64,000 nucleotides of DNA, from assembly GCA_036346225.1 (NCBI GenBank), contig JARFIW010000999.1:6059001-6123000 (forward strand), given 5' to 3'. The notes below the pieces were generated by a model. That model saw nothing but the letters and a program-made list of their open reading frames with translations. It ran no database searches and was not told where the DNA came from. This document shows positions 31,691 through 43,994 of this stretch, one piece after another. Source of the DNA: Platerodrilus igneus. Lineage: Eukaryota; Arthropoda; Insecta; Coleoptera; Lycidae. Position 1 is the stretch's first letter, and each line of letters opens with the position of its first letter. Made by a program: the position numbers and the translations under genes.

Positions 31691-34600
31691 AGTACATTGT
31701 ATATTTATTCAGTAATAGACGTTCGAAAAACAGTATCACAAAACGCTTAGAACTTTTATGACAACCTAATATTTAGTTAAAGACGCAGTTATTTTAAGAT
31801 AAAAAAATGAACGTAACACCATCCATCCATGATTATAATTTTAAATCTTTAGAGTGACGTGCTTTTTTCTTAAAGCTCTAAAGAAGTGAAACATTAAAAA
31901 AGTATCAATGCGAATTCATTTAAAGCTCTGACAAATAAATTTCAATTTATTATTTAAGTTCCGTTTATATTATTTCGTATAATTAGTAAAGTGTATTTCA
32001 CTCAGTTGTACCTTATAAAATATTCACCTTTTAAGCTTTCCTCAGTTTACAGTTCGGATGAAAATGTAGGGGGAAAAAGTCCAAGTTTGTAATTGCAAGG
32101 GATGATGCTTAATGACTTTTTAATGGACGACCAACACGAAGCACCGACGCTTTTCCACCTGCAAAAACGAAAATACTTTCTAGCGAACTGAAAGCGGCGA
32201 CTCCATAAAATCCAAAGGCCGTTATGGGACTGTGTAACCGATGAGCTTTATTTTTCCTTGCAAACAAAAAAAAACATTTTTATTCTTAAATTCTTTAAGA
32301 ACGAACGTTTCTTATAAATTTTTATCGAACAAATAACCCTCAAAACTGGGTAGCGCCCCCGGCATTAACAAGAAGAAGCAATCATTCTTACGCTGCGAGC
32401 TGTCATTTATATCAACCAATCAGGATTGAGCGTATATACACCCCTTATTTACTTACTTGGGCTGAAGTTTCCTGAAAATAATAGACAAAACTGATACCGT
32501 CTCGGTTTGATTTCCATTTTATTATGTTATTACTTACTTTTTTTTGTCTCGCACTTCTTTTGCCGAAGCTGTTTTATACGCCATAAACGCTTGGAATCGT
32601 CGACGCGCTTTTAATTATTACAATTTGCGTTTATTAATGCGTGCGTTGTAAAAGCTGAAAGCGTTCTCGTTTTACAGTCGTTGCGAGTTGCTCCCACACG
32701 GACGTGCGGTTCTGCATTGCAAATTCAAATCAATAATAGATGGTAATAGATTCAGGTCGGTTTTTTGATGTCGATTTTGATCAGATGTCCACAGCGTGTC
32801 CTCCAAGTTCCCCGGATTCCTGCTGTCATCATTACTGGGTTTACGTTGCTGGAAAATTCATGACCAATCTGTCGCTGTTTGAAAACATCCAATATGTTAT
32901 TACGATCTGATAGATTGGTTTAATATGAAGGGGTTCCTGGAACTGTTGGAACTGCTGTGATTTTTTTAAAAAGTCACTTCTACTCAGAATGTCTATGTGA
33001 AAGAATAATTAACTTCTTTTTTTCATTCTTACTCTGAAACTAACACAAATATTTTGGTATTTAAAAGTGTATAACTAGTAAATTACAATTGAATTCGCTT
33101 CCGCTAAGCAGAGAAATATCTTATGGTTATCTATCCTTGGACAAACTATGAGGATTCATTTTTTATCGTAATCTTCTAACTTTCGAAGTTTTAGACAAGA
33201 AAAAATACCCTTAGCCAGATTTTCATATCCCAGGAGAGCATGAAATAAGAAGGGGAAGTCTGATGCTACAACTAACAATTTAAATTACTTATTTCGATTT
33301 AGATAAAGATTGATTAGGGTGATTAATAATAAAGATGTAGAGTATTCGTAACGCGCTTATGGTTTGGATGTGACAATTCATAAAAGCTTTAGGTTTCAAC
33401 CGACGACACTGGGACAACAGAAACTAGCAACTAGAAAAGGCTGTATGTGTTACAGCTTGATGACGGTGGTTGGAAACGGCGCCTAAATTGTGAGGCACAA
33501 TGTGCGAGTCTTGGTTTTCTGTACTGATAAATATTTACAAAATATACATATATACAGGATTAAACAATTATCGGATACATATATTGCTATGATAAGAGGG
33601 TAGTTTAAGGGTTGATTATGTCATAGGGGTTGTTGAATAAATATATACAACTTCATCTTTAAGAAAATCAAATAATTCGAGTAAATCGACTATTCTATAA
33701 AAGTCAATTGCGAGGACACTGTATATAAAGGATATTTAATTTTATGCATGAGAAAAAGTTCATTTAGTAATAATCCGATACCATTTAATTAGAATAATAA
33801 TGTGTGCATCGTATAAATATGTTTAAGTAAAATTTACGAGTAAAGATAAGGTTTTAGAAGCAACTAATTGCATCAAATAAAATTATCGAGAAACATAGAT
33901 AAATTGGCATTCCAAATATTTAATAATTACGTCGAAAATATCAACGCATCTATATGCAAACGCATCTTAATACGTCCTAAATACGTGACTAGAAAGAATA
34001 CATTTGTTCAGAAACCCAATATTCTGTAACAAACAAATAAACACCAGGCGGTTCAATTATATGATAAATCTTGGACTTTTAATTGACAAACATCGAATAC
34101 GTGACTGGATAGAAGCAATAATCGGAAATCCTAACAAAATATTGTAATTTAGCAGAACGCTTACGTGACTGAGAAAGCATTTCGTCGAAGAATTAAACCA
34201 AGAAATTTGAGAAAATACCGAGTTCTGCCAGTGATAAAGCAAAGTACAAGCCTTGATCAATAAACACACTAATGAATACGATTGGTGAGAAGGGCTTATA
34301 AATACAATAGAAAAAGAATAAACATTTAGTTCATATTTAACCAGGCACAAACTATGCTTAAAATGCAGTAGAAAGTTACGTAATTAATTAATGAAACAAA
34401 ATTCATAATAACTAAAATTTGAAAGTGAGAAATTGTGCGACGAAAATAAGCCGATCTACGAAAAAACGGCTTTTTTATTGGGACGGCTTTTCTTGATGCC
34501 ATCTTATTGAGTTGGCATTTTAATTATGCTATTTTGGTTGTGACGGCTTTTGTTGAGTCGATGTTCATATCGAGATCTAAGCCTTAACGTAAATCCAAAA

Positions 34601-35550
34601 ATACGTCTGAAAGGGAGATATAAAGAGTACTTAAAGTGAATTCAAAGAAAAATACTAGAGATTAAAAGTGGTTAATTCTGGCCAATAAGTAAAGCGGATA
34701 CAACAAGGGATGCAGACCACAGATACTATGAGGAAACTCCAGTGACCGTTCCAGGTTAGCGATTTTGAAACGTTTTATTATTTAAAGACTGTTTCAAATT
34801 TTATATTTGCTATACATTATGTATTTGTAAGAGTCATCAAAAAAAGTCATTTGAAAATATGAAAACAGGGAAAAGCATCTTAGAACGTTCGAAGATACTT
34901 GAGAGTAATTAAAAGATATTTTTGCTGGCATTCAGGAAAGCATAAATTTGGTAAATGTAAATATTCTATACAGGGGAAAATTTTTTAGGTTACACAACAT
35001 TGTACATATTATCAATTATTATATTGTATAATTTTGAACTGCTTTATTTCAATCCCTTTAAAGAGTAAAATAAGATTTATTAAGAAGTCGAGTATTCAGT
35101 GAGCTAGTCGTGGTAAACAAACAAATAAAATATAACGTACAACATTGGGGATTAAAGGAAATAGAAATTCATATCAAATAAAAATATCACAATAATAAAA
35201 ATAATGCCCAACGTGAGGCAAAATCACAGCAATAAAAAGAACATGCACCAATCGTAAGGCATAATAAGGTTATATCATAGTCGTTTTCTCTTAAGAAATG
35301 ACTGACCTCGTGATATGGCGACCCAAAAGTGAGGCTCGAGTTCCAGATAGAATTTTAGTAATTTTATTCTAGGAAACTGGCGATCTGAGAGAGGGAGTCT
35401 GTTGCTTTGTATAAATTTAAGGATATTTTGAGGGTGTGTGGGAGTGAGTTAAACGTATGCAGAGAAAGGAGTGGTTAAGAAGCCAAGGAGTTGAAATTGG
35501 AAGTAACGGTAGTCCGATGTTTCCCTATTCGCCAGAGGTAGGACAGAATG
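31691..35550. other. Long non-coding stretch, nothing identified
   Basis: AT-rich. A somewhat GC-richer patch (32060-32850) has several CpG-containing words but no ORF above 60 codons and no splice structure I could defend. The 97-codon minus frame at 34057-34350 has no family features. This could be host intergenic or intronic DNA. Confidence 0.5.
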
Positions 35551-36190
35551 GACAAGATGAAGTGTAATGACAAAAAGGATAGAGTTAGGTAAATTTTAGT
35601 GTAGAATTTGAATAGTTAGAGATAGAAATAGGTGTATATAGAAAAATATGGACAGGTGTATAATAGAGTAAAATTTAAATAAATAGGGATAGGATAGGTG
35701 GATATAGAAGAGTAGAAGTAAGTATTTATAGAAAATAAAACTAGGTATAGGATAAATATAGGAGATAGTTAGATATAGGTGTACAATTAGGTAGGTAGAG
35801 GTAGGATAAGAATAGATAGTGATAGTAAGTAGAGTAAAAAATATGAAAAGTGAAGATAAAAAGAAAAGTACAAAAGAGGTATGTAAAGAGTCAATAAAGG
35901 ACGAAAAGGGTGAAATAAAAGAAGAAAATACAATGAAATAAGAGGGTGAAAAGTTAATAATAGATAGAAATAGTTAGGTAAAAAGTAGCGATAGGTGTGA
36001 ATAGGTAATTAGAAGTAAAAATAGGTGTAGATAGATAGAAATAAGTAGAGATAGATGTAGAAATAGATAGAAATAGGTAGATAAGTAGTGATAGGTTGGA
36101 TAAATAGGTATAGGTAGGGTTAGGTAAGTAGATAGGTGTATAGAAATAGCAGGTAAGTTTAAATTAGAGGGTAGTTATTTAAATTCAGAA
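35551..36190 (+). repeat. Purine-skewed degenerate tandem tract (GATAG/GTAGGT words)
   Basis: The plus strand is strongly purine-rich, with many repeats of 'gatagaaatag', 'aggtgtagatag' and 'gtaggtag' and very little C. It looks like a decayed minisatellite or simple-repeat tract. No ORF. Confidence 0.75.
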
Positions 36191-36461
36191 AAACTGGAAA
36201 GGTTTTTTCCTAGAATCAAAATAGGGGGATTATGTAGTGGTTTTAAAGGGCTAAATTTAAGTATAAACAAGGTTAGAAGGAAACATATAATATGCATAAG
36301 AAAGGGACAGCGTTAATATAGGCGGGGTTTTTAAGACGTCAATGGATATATTATTGGTCGATATAGTAGTTGTAGAACAGACAAACAGGAATATTTGAAG
36401 TCGGGTTTTTCGGAAAATATCGTAACGACGCGCCAAATTTTGGAGAGTTCGAAAACGGTTG

Positions 36462-36725
36462 AAGAATTAAGGTGATGAAAGAGGAATCTGGGTAAGAGAT
36501 TATTTTTGTTAAAAATTTTTTTATTGTGTTAAATTTATGATTTTTGAGAAAATACTGAGCTAGAGCGAGGTTACACTCGCTCTAGCTCAGTACTTTCTCA
36601 AAAAAAACATTCAGGATTTTATTAATTTTACAAAATCGTCATAAATTTAACACAATAAAAAAATTCTAACAAAAATAATCTCTTACCCAGATTTCTCTCT
36701 TCATAACCTTAATTCTTCAACCGCT
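36462..36725. repeat. Long hairpin inside the TIR element
   Basis: The centre is a 25-bp stem (36545-36569 with 36576-36600, 24 of 25 pairs, loop GTTACA). The outer sequence (36462-36544 against 36601-36725) also pairs, with some gaps ('taagagattatttttgtta', 'gtgttaaatttatga'). Confidence 0.85.
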
Positions 36726-37118
36726 TCCCTGGCTAGCTCAGTTGGGTCTCCTCTTGGATACCTAGATTCACTATCATACTCTTTATCGTTCACGCACACT
36801 CAATAAAACCACAAAATAATACAACAATCATACAATATTTATTTATCTACTCGTATTTAGTTATAATACCATTATTCATATACTTTTGAACAAGTAATAG
36901 TGTTCATAATTAAACACTGTGAGTTATGAGCGTGAGTTATAATAACTCACGCTTCCATCTTATATTTCTATTTAATTACCTACCAAAAATATCAAAGTAG
37001 CCATGCTCATTGACATTTACGTAATGTCATACAAATTTGTACTATAATTTTTTTAAAATAATCTTGATTACATGTGTTTATTAAAACTTCTTACTGTGCT
37101 TATAGACGTAGATAAAGT

Positions 37119-37246
37119 ATAGTATTCAACATACGGTAATGGCAATAACTCACTTGATGAATTACGGCACTCGCCTTCGGCTCGTGCCGCAAACTTCACC
37201 TGCGTGAGTTATTGCCTACATTACCGTATGTTGAATAATATACTAT
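37119..37246. repeat. Small foldback element (nested hairpin)
   Basis: The outer stem 'attcaacatacggtaatg(g)caataactcac' (37124-37152) pairs with 37204-37236. An inner stem CGGCAC...GTGCCG with TTCG near the tip lies at 37165-37189. It looks like a short MITE. TA-rich flanks prevent a clear TSD. Confidence 0.7.
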
Positions 37247-38430
37247 TACCACTATTTACAAATAAAATTCAAGATTATCCACATTTCAGTGATCAAGTTA
37301 CACCTCAATAAATTCAATTTTTGTAATGTCTAGGATTTTAATTTAAAATATCAAACACATTGAATGTACCCGGAGTAAATGGGCCCTGAATAATACCTTA
37401 TTTTCTTTCTTTATTTATAATTTATTTTAAATTAGTATACTCTGGAGTATGGTGAGCTCATGATAAACCAGTTAATTATGAATAATCTATGCTTTTGTAC
37501 TTCGCATACTCTTACTGCAAACAAAAAACCCATGTACTCGTAACAATAAAATTTAAATTCCTGATGGAACGTTAATAAGCTTTCTATACACCTTTTAATT
37601 TATATTGAAATATCATAATAACAGTTAGTTATACGTATTATTGTCAATACGCAAAAAATGCAAAATACCTTCATTGTTCACTCTCACACGTCACACAATT
37701 TTCATAGTTTATAACAACAACAATTTTAAAGCGTTACCTGGAATTTCTTGAAAATCCCTACTCCGTTGACGATGCGGTAAAGTAGTTTCGCTCTGCTCTG
37801 CTGGCCGCCTCTAACTATTTGTAGATGAACAACATTTAAGTTATGCTGCTTGCTCTGTCTTCACGGTGCATCCAAATCCAAATCCAAATTAATTACACTT
37901 CTTTCATAATTGCGTACTTTAGTGTAATTTAATTTAATTTACGTTTCATTACTTTACTTCACGAGCTTGCTTAAAACAAATGTTGCCGCTCAATTAAAAT
38001 TTAGACTCGACACTATTCGCGTATCAAATTATGAAGCCAACACTGTACTATTTAATTTAAAAATATGTATACTTACAAACTCGTATTTTGAAACGGTGAA
38101 ACTACTAAGAGATCGAAGTTAAAAAGAGAGAGCGATGCTAATTCTCTTCGAGTATTTATATGATTCCGAATGCCACCTCTAGGCCACTCTTCCCGTGAAA
38201 AATCTAATTTAAAATAACACTTCCTCAAATTTTGGTTCAACCGTTTTCGAAATCCCTGAAATTTAGCGCGTCGTTACGATATTTTTCAATAAACCCGACT
38301 TTAAATATTCTCGTGTTTGTCTGTTCTAGAACTAACTATATCGACCAATAGTATATCTATTGACGTCTTAAAAACCCCGCCTATATTAACGCTATTCCCT
38401 TCTTACGCATATAATATGTTTCCTTCTAAC

Positions 38431-39041
38431 CTTGTTTGATTGGTAGAAATCGAGATTACTGTCCGCGTTCGATTTACTCCATGTGGACTTGTATACGTGC
38501 TTTTTGAAGTGGACTGTTATTATGGCTGTCTCATTCCGACGTATTTCATTGACCGTCTATCCTTTCTGCACTTTAAGGAAACTTTTAGTTAACATTTACG
38601 CAAACACTCCAACCGTTTACTCGATATACTTGGAATACTGTCTTTTATCTACACAAATAAGGGGAACTAGACATTTCGAAAACATGCAGGTGTTCAATTA
38701 ACCAACGTTTTAACACAACATTTCTAGGAGTTGGCTTTTCAAGGTATTTTATATTCAACTGCTGTTTATGTGTTAGCAAAGCGTTTCACCTTGGTATTAT
38801 CGATTTTTCATGCTTTTATGCGTATTATACTTAATTACTCGTTCAATTAAACTCAATTATAGTTTAATTTAATTTGCATTGGCTTCTACAATTTATTTTC
38901 TTTATGAATCTAACTCAATTTTAATCACTAATTGTAAAATTATGGTAATCCTTGTTACTTTAAAATGAACTAAATGGAATAAATTTCGCACGTAAATTCT
39001 GGTTGTTTCCTCTATACAGGGTGTTTGAAATTGGCTTGTTT
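38431..39041. mobile_element. 0.6-kb insertion with 7-bp TSD inside the TIR element
   Basis: CTTGTTT is repeated at 38431-38437 and 39035-39041, and removal of 38438-39034 restores the right arm of the surrounding TIR element. The inserted piece has no inverted ends and no convincing ORF (a 72-codon frame at 38483 has no features). Its right part has the word 'acagggtgtttgaaa', common at insect transposon ends. Confidence 0.65.
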
Positions 39042-39066
39042 ATACTTAAATTTAACTTTTTAAAAC

Positions 39067-39071
<5 letters not shown>

Positions 39072-39110
<39 letters not shown>
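39072..39110. repeat. (AT)n microsatellite at the end of the TIR element
   Basis: A pure AT run of about 37 bases starts at the right TA flank of the TIR element; insertion into a TA-rich site or expansion of the TA duplication could explain it. Confidence 0.95.
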
Positions 39111-39112
<2 letters not shown>

Positions 39113-39671
39113 CTGTGTATTTATAAGATGAAATAGAGTAGATAAGTCAGCTAATTATTTATGGCAGGGTACCGCATATATATACAATTCACTAAAAATT
39201 TTAAAACGTATTCCATAAGTAGAGTGTCAAGAGTTGCATTTTTAAAATAGATTTCTAGGTTATTTTTGCTTCATTTTAGAGCAATTGTAAATACCAATTA
39301 CAAATAGTAGGTGTTAAAAATTTAGATCCTTAACGTAGTGTAGAAATCAATAATTTAAGGCCGTTATCAAGGAGGGTGAACGAGTAACGGATATTGTAGG
39401 TGTAAATATTTTTTGCATGCATTTTTATTATATTTTAGCAGGAAGCTTTAACATTTGTATAAATTTCAAAGTTATAGTAGGAGCAAAACAAATATTGTTG
39501 AAAACAAGGTCTGATTAGTAGTTTATTTCAAGGATTTCTTAATAGCTTGATGGTGTTGAAAGTTTTCTGAATAGAGTTGTAAATAAATAAAATAATCCTT
39601 GCTAAAATTTCTTGATAGGCAAGAGGACGTGCTCAAATAACATTTATTTTCCGCGAAAGTAGTGACATTAT
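39111..39671. other. Non-coding AT-rich stretch
   Basis: Nothing recognised. It ends where LINE-B 3'-UTR sequence begins. Confidence 0.5.
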
Positions 39672-42655
39672 AATTTAATTAAGGGCCGCTATGCTTGCGG
39701 CCACGTCCCCAATGCTCCACCCGAAGGTACTATATTGGGTTTAAACGCAAAAAGTAAACGTGCTCCAAATTTAATCTAACTTCAGGTTAATTAATACTAA
39801 ATAAAAATCTAACAAACTGAAACTAAAAATAGGGTTTAAAGAATGGTATCCCTAGCGTTGATTCTGGAGTTAGCCCGATCCACAAGATACAAGCAAAAAT
39901 GAATGGGGAGGGATCCATAATATCCGATAGCAGCTGCCAGCTCTGCTTACCGGTTCGACCTGAAGGGTTGTCTTAAAACTATCTAAATCTAGCTAGCTAG
40001 TATTAAAAATGGATTCAAATTTTCTAAGCATTCGCCAAATGTTTAATAGTGAATCCAGCTATTTTGCCTGTTCTATATATTTACAAATTCGTCCTCCCTG
40101 GTCTAAGTATTTATTCAAATTTCATCCTAAATTTATCCCTAGCGTTCCTTATCATTCCCTAACTGACATATTATAAATACAATCTTCTTTCTTCTGTCAC
40201 CAAAAATTGGCGGCAAAACCTCTAGCAAATAAAATCAAGCTACAGAACAAAAATACAGGCAAAAATATAAAATAAGTATAAATATAATGTAAGTATATAA
40301 ATAAATATAAAATAAACATATAAATAAATATCTAAATAAGCAAAAGCATGCAACAGTACATAAATTAGCAAAAGCATTGCTCAAATTATCAGTTGCACTC
40401 ACATAAGCATTATGATGGCTAGCGCCATTCCGCACAAAACATGCTCGCTAGATTATTTCAAAATCTCTTTATTAATACAAGTCAATCCTTATGCGAGTAC
40501 AGCCGCCACAATTTACCTCGTATATAAGTTTCCCAAGCATCGAAAATCTGGTCGTTTTCTTACGTCTATTGGTATCTTACTGCTAAAGGAAGATGATGCA
40601 CTGTAAAAGTTCTAGTGGGCAAGCACTAAACGTTCTAGGGGGGTCACAATCACTATCACGTTTAAGTCCTGGGGGGATGCGCGGTTTCACTCTATTTTAT
40701 TTTCTTTATTTATTTGCTGATTTAAGTTAATTAGGGTTTACTGATTTATTTTGTTATTTATTTGTTGTAGTTTATTCCCGGTTCCAATTTTTCCGCCCGC
40801 ATAAGGTAGGACAGTGATTGTTTTAGTGGTGTGGGGTTTGTCGTGCATATTAGATTTTGGTTATTGATTTTCGCTTTTGTTTTTGCTTTTCATTTTTTTT
40901 AATATTTTTTTTTATATATATATTTTTATTTATTTATTTTTTTTATAAATTTTTTTTATACAGGTTTTGGTTCTATCATGCTCATGTCCGTTTCTCATGC
41001 CAAGTCAAAATAAAAATTTTTTAATCCTCTCCTACCCCCTCCGATTTACGCGCGGTTATGACCGTCTAATCTCGCGACCTTTCCCGAAATTTCTTTAAAG
41101 ACTGTCCAGATCGCCTTCCCTGACTTCCTCTAGACTCTTTGGCCATGCTAGTCCTGCGATAGCTAATTTCAATCAGCTAATTACCGATTTGCCACCTCGA
41201 GTGGGCAGTCAAAGAGCACGTGCTCTACGCTTTCTGCACCCTCACCGCATTCGCAGCGGTCGTTGTTGGTTAAACCGAACCTTTGTAAATACGCTTTTAG
41301 GGCGCCGTGCCTTGTTATCAGTTGCACCATTTAAGCTCTAGCTTCCATGCTCGGTATGAATTTGTGGGTCAACCTCCCCGTGGTAGCGTTGTTCCACCTC
41401 TCTTCCCATTGTCGGATTGATTTTTCGCGCAGCTTTCTTTTAATTATAGACCTCGGTATCGACGAATGTGATATCCGAAAGTCTCCCGTCGCGGCCTCTT
41501 TAGCTAATTCATCAGCCCTATCGTTTCCTACGTTACCATCGTGAGATCTAACCCAACAAAACTTTAAATGCCGAAACTCGAGCACCGTATGCGCTATCCT
41601 CCAGACGTCTGCGTGGAGGTCTGTTGAGGTGTTCATGTATGTTAAACCCGTCAGCGCCGATTTACTATCACTGATTATATAATACTCGTCTCTGCCCGTA
41701 TGGTTTATTACGTAATCGATAGTCTCCTATGGCTACCAATTCGCATTGGAAGATGGTGTTCCAGTTGGCGAGTTTGGTTTGAAACCGAAACACCTCAATG
41801 TCTTGCTTAAACACAACAAACGCCGCGCCTGCTTGTCCGTCATCTATACGTGAACCGTCCGTGTAAATTCTGATACCCGTCGCGTCTCCATCACCTTCCA
41901 CAAACTCGACTCCTCTAATATCGGCCGGGGGCCCCAACTCTGATACAACGACCTTTCTCTCTACCTCCCTATTACCAAGATTAATATCTTTGATAATTTC
42001 GCGCCCTTTCCCTATATTTATTAATCTTAACGACATATTCGATAGGAAGAGTTCTACTGATCACCAGGACCGACTCCGTGGAGGTGGTCCTGTATGTCCT
42101 CGCCGTCTTGAGCGCGGTTATGCGTTGCACGCTTGTTAATTGACGCATCTCCCGAACTTTACAACCTTCCGCCCATACAGAAGCTGCGTACAGCATTGCC
42201 AGCTCCATTGCTCCGGCGTAAATCGTTCTCAGCGATTCGCTTCTGAAAACCCAGTTTATTTTCGCAGCCGCCATCATTTTGTTTGATATTTCGCTGCCTT
42301 TGCTTTTAACGTACTGCACGTGAGCTTTCCAATTTAACTTATCGTCAATCTTTACTCCGAGATATGTAATTGCTTCCTTAAAAAGGTATTTTCTCCTCGC
42401 CCAGCTCTAGCCTAGGGGGTCGTTGTCCCGGTTTCTTTCCGAAATAAAGCGCTTCTGACTTCGTCGTGTTAAATTTTAATTTTACCGCCTGCGACCATTC
42501 GTGTAGTTTTTAAGCGCCTCGTTCGGTTTTGTGCACATATCCATTAACAAACGCGATCTGACAACTAAAAGCGTGTCATCCGCAAACTCAACGATTGAGC
42601 ATCCTGTGGGCAACTTGACCCTAAAGATGCTCTCATACAACAACTTCCAAAACGT
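39672..42655 (-). pseudogene. LINE-B copy B (I/LOA-group LINE with RNase H), 5' truncated
   Basis: Minus strand. It starts in the RT palm with GCSIVEFADDTLLVVRSRL (catalytic FADD) at about 42610-42550, then a frame change. The thumb (NKMMAAAKINWVFRSESLRTIYAGAMELA) follows at 42319-41981. RNase H begins IRIYTDGSRIDDGQAGAAF at about 41870-41810 and continues to the HDGNVGNDRADELAKEAA segment at 41551-41500. The C-terminus has a Cys/His zinc motif near 41230-41330. A 3' UTR of about 1.5 kb contains the CCAATG..CATTGG hairpin at 39710-39739. Stops and shifts at several places prevent function. The same 3' end is found at 20971-22222. Confidence 0.85.
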
Positions 42656-42707
42656 GGAACCAGAGCATTTTCAAGCGGTGCATTGGAAAAAATCAAATGT
42701 AGGGGAA
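42656..42707 (+). repeat. Remnant SINE 3' tail
   Basis: 'gcggtgcattggaaaaaatcaaatgtag' resembles the end of the SINE (hairpin half plus A-rich tail). It lies between LINE-B and SINE copy 3 and is probably a fragment of an older insertion. Confidence 0.45.
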
Positions 42708-42980
42708 GGGGTCGTTGTCTTACTTTCGGGTTCAAATCTCGACGCGGTCCGTTTGAAAAATTGTAGGCGAGAATTTTTCACAAAAATATGCTCTCGTTCG
42801 GATGAGGTAAAATGGAGTTCCCGTGTGTGGGTGTTGTCATGCACGTTAAAGATTTCTACCTTGCTTGGAACAGTAAGGGTTCGAAAAAATTCCAAATTTA
42901 CCAGGTAAAAGAACTCGCTTCCTGGCCAATGTATTACCTTCGGTTGGAGCATTGGATAATCAAAAGTAGGGGTCGTTGTC
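42708..42980 (+). mobile_element. SINE copy 3 with 12-bp TSD
   Basis: GGGGTCGTTGTC is repeated at 42708-42719 and 42969-42980, so the SINE is 42720-42968. The head is truncated: a B-box-like 'ggttcaaatctc' remains but no A box. The body and the hairpin (42928-42957, with TTCG loop and one changed base) are kept. It is inserted into Gypsy copy 3, as the right TSD continues into gag sequence. Confidence 0.88.
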
Positions 42981-43990
42981 ATTCCAGTCTTTTCGCCTTT
43001 TGTTTTTCAAACACACGATTGATGATTTCTTCTATTCTGTTCTACGATTGACAAGGTTTTTCTAAGGCAGATCGAACTTTGTGTTTTAGCCTGTGTGATG
43101 TTTGCTTAGCTGCTTCAAATCCAAGCGCATGAGCCAGTGCGTCATCTAACATTTTTGGACGTGCCAATCTTAGCGTTTGCTGTATTTCGCCATCTTTAAC
43201 GCCATTCACAAATGTTTGAACAACGTTGGGTATGCCAATGTAACTAATCTGGCAATGTCAGCTTCGAATTTTTGCAGGCTTGCATTTGTCTTTTGCGAGC
43301 GGTTCGTAACTTGTGCATGGTAAATCTGTTAAAGGTGATTGTCTCCATATCTCATCTCAAGTTTCGATGTGAAGAGGCCGTAATCATTCTGTTGGTAATC
43401 GGGAATCGTTTACAAGTTGTTAAAAGCGTTCCTCCGTAAGGCCACTATTAAGGAGATCGCCTTCACTTTGTTGCACCAACCGTTGGCTATTACCGCAGCG
43501 TCAAATTGTTTCAAGTATGTCGGCCAAGTTGTTTTACCATCAAATATGGCTGATTTCAGTTTAAATTTTGACGGTATTGACTTGCTTCCTTCCATGCTTC
43601 TCATTTCTAGGATATTCTGATTTACAGCTTAGGTTGCTAATTCAAGTGGCCTTCTTCTATTTTTATCAATTTACTGTCCAACTTTTACTCAACTGTTTTT
43701 ACCTGTTCAGTGAAATCATCTTTCAATGCAATGGAGCGTTCAATTAATCTTTGTTCTAGCGTGGTGTATTTTCGTTCAACTTTTTTTCCATTTTCGCAGC
43801 ATTTTTACTTTTACTTCTAGTTTAGCCGACCTCTCTTCCATAAGCATTTAAAATCTTTAAGGGAAGTCATTAAAGTTTCAGAGTCCATTTTACTTTGTCT
43901 TCTTATAACAGGCATATACAAACTTCTCAAATGTCTTTAGACTTGTTTTTTCTTTTAAATTAATCACTATACACCCAACACATCCTGACA
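42981..43990 (-). pseudogene. gag: Gypsy copy 3 gag fragment
   Basis: This minus-strand sequence matches gag of copies 1 and 2, from just upstream of the zinc knuckle to the start codon near 43915 (reverse of 'cattttactttgtcttcttataacaggcat'). The best-kept piece is 43604-43410 (SIPSKFKLKSAIFDGKTTWP, then TYLKQFDAAVIANGWCN). Many indels are present. A degraded primer-binding site (reverse 'cctgacacca') stands at about 43984-43993. Confidence 0.82.
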
Positions 43991-43994
43991 CCAA

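Larger units (their letters stand above)
36231..39075. mobile_element. 2.8-kb element with terminal inverted repeats and TA flanks
   Basis: The ends are TGTAGTGGTTTTAAA (36233) and TTTAAAACCACTACA (39073), each next to TA. The left arm (36233-36480) pairs with the right arm, which is split into 38228-38437 and 39035-39073 by a younger insertion. Shared words include 'aagtataaacaag', 'aaaaccccgcctatattaacgct' and 'gcgtcgttacgatattt'. The interior has hairpins but no transposase ORF, so this is a non-autonomous foldback-like DNA transposon. The superfamily is unknown; TA flanks would fit Tc1/mariner-like insertion. Confidence 0.72.

Noticed and set aside
34057..34350. 97-codon ORF on the minus strand
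   Set aside because: AT-rich, no domain or signal, isolated in non-coding DNA.
35276..35350. Primer-binding site 'tggcgaccc' of another LTR element
   Set aside because: No LTR end directly upstream and no coding sequence downstream.
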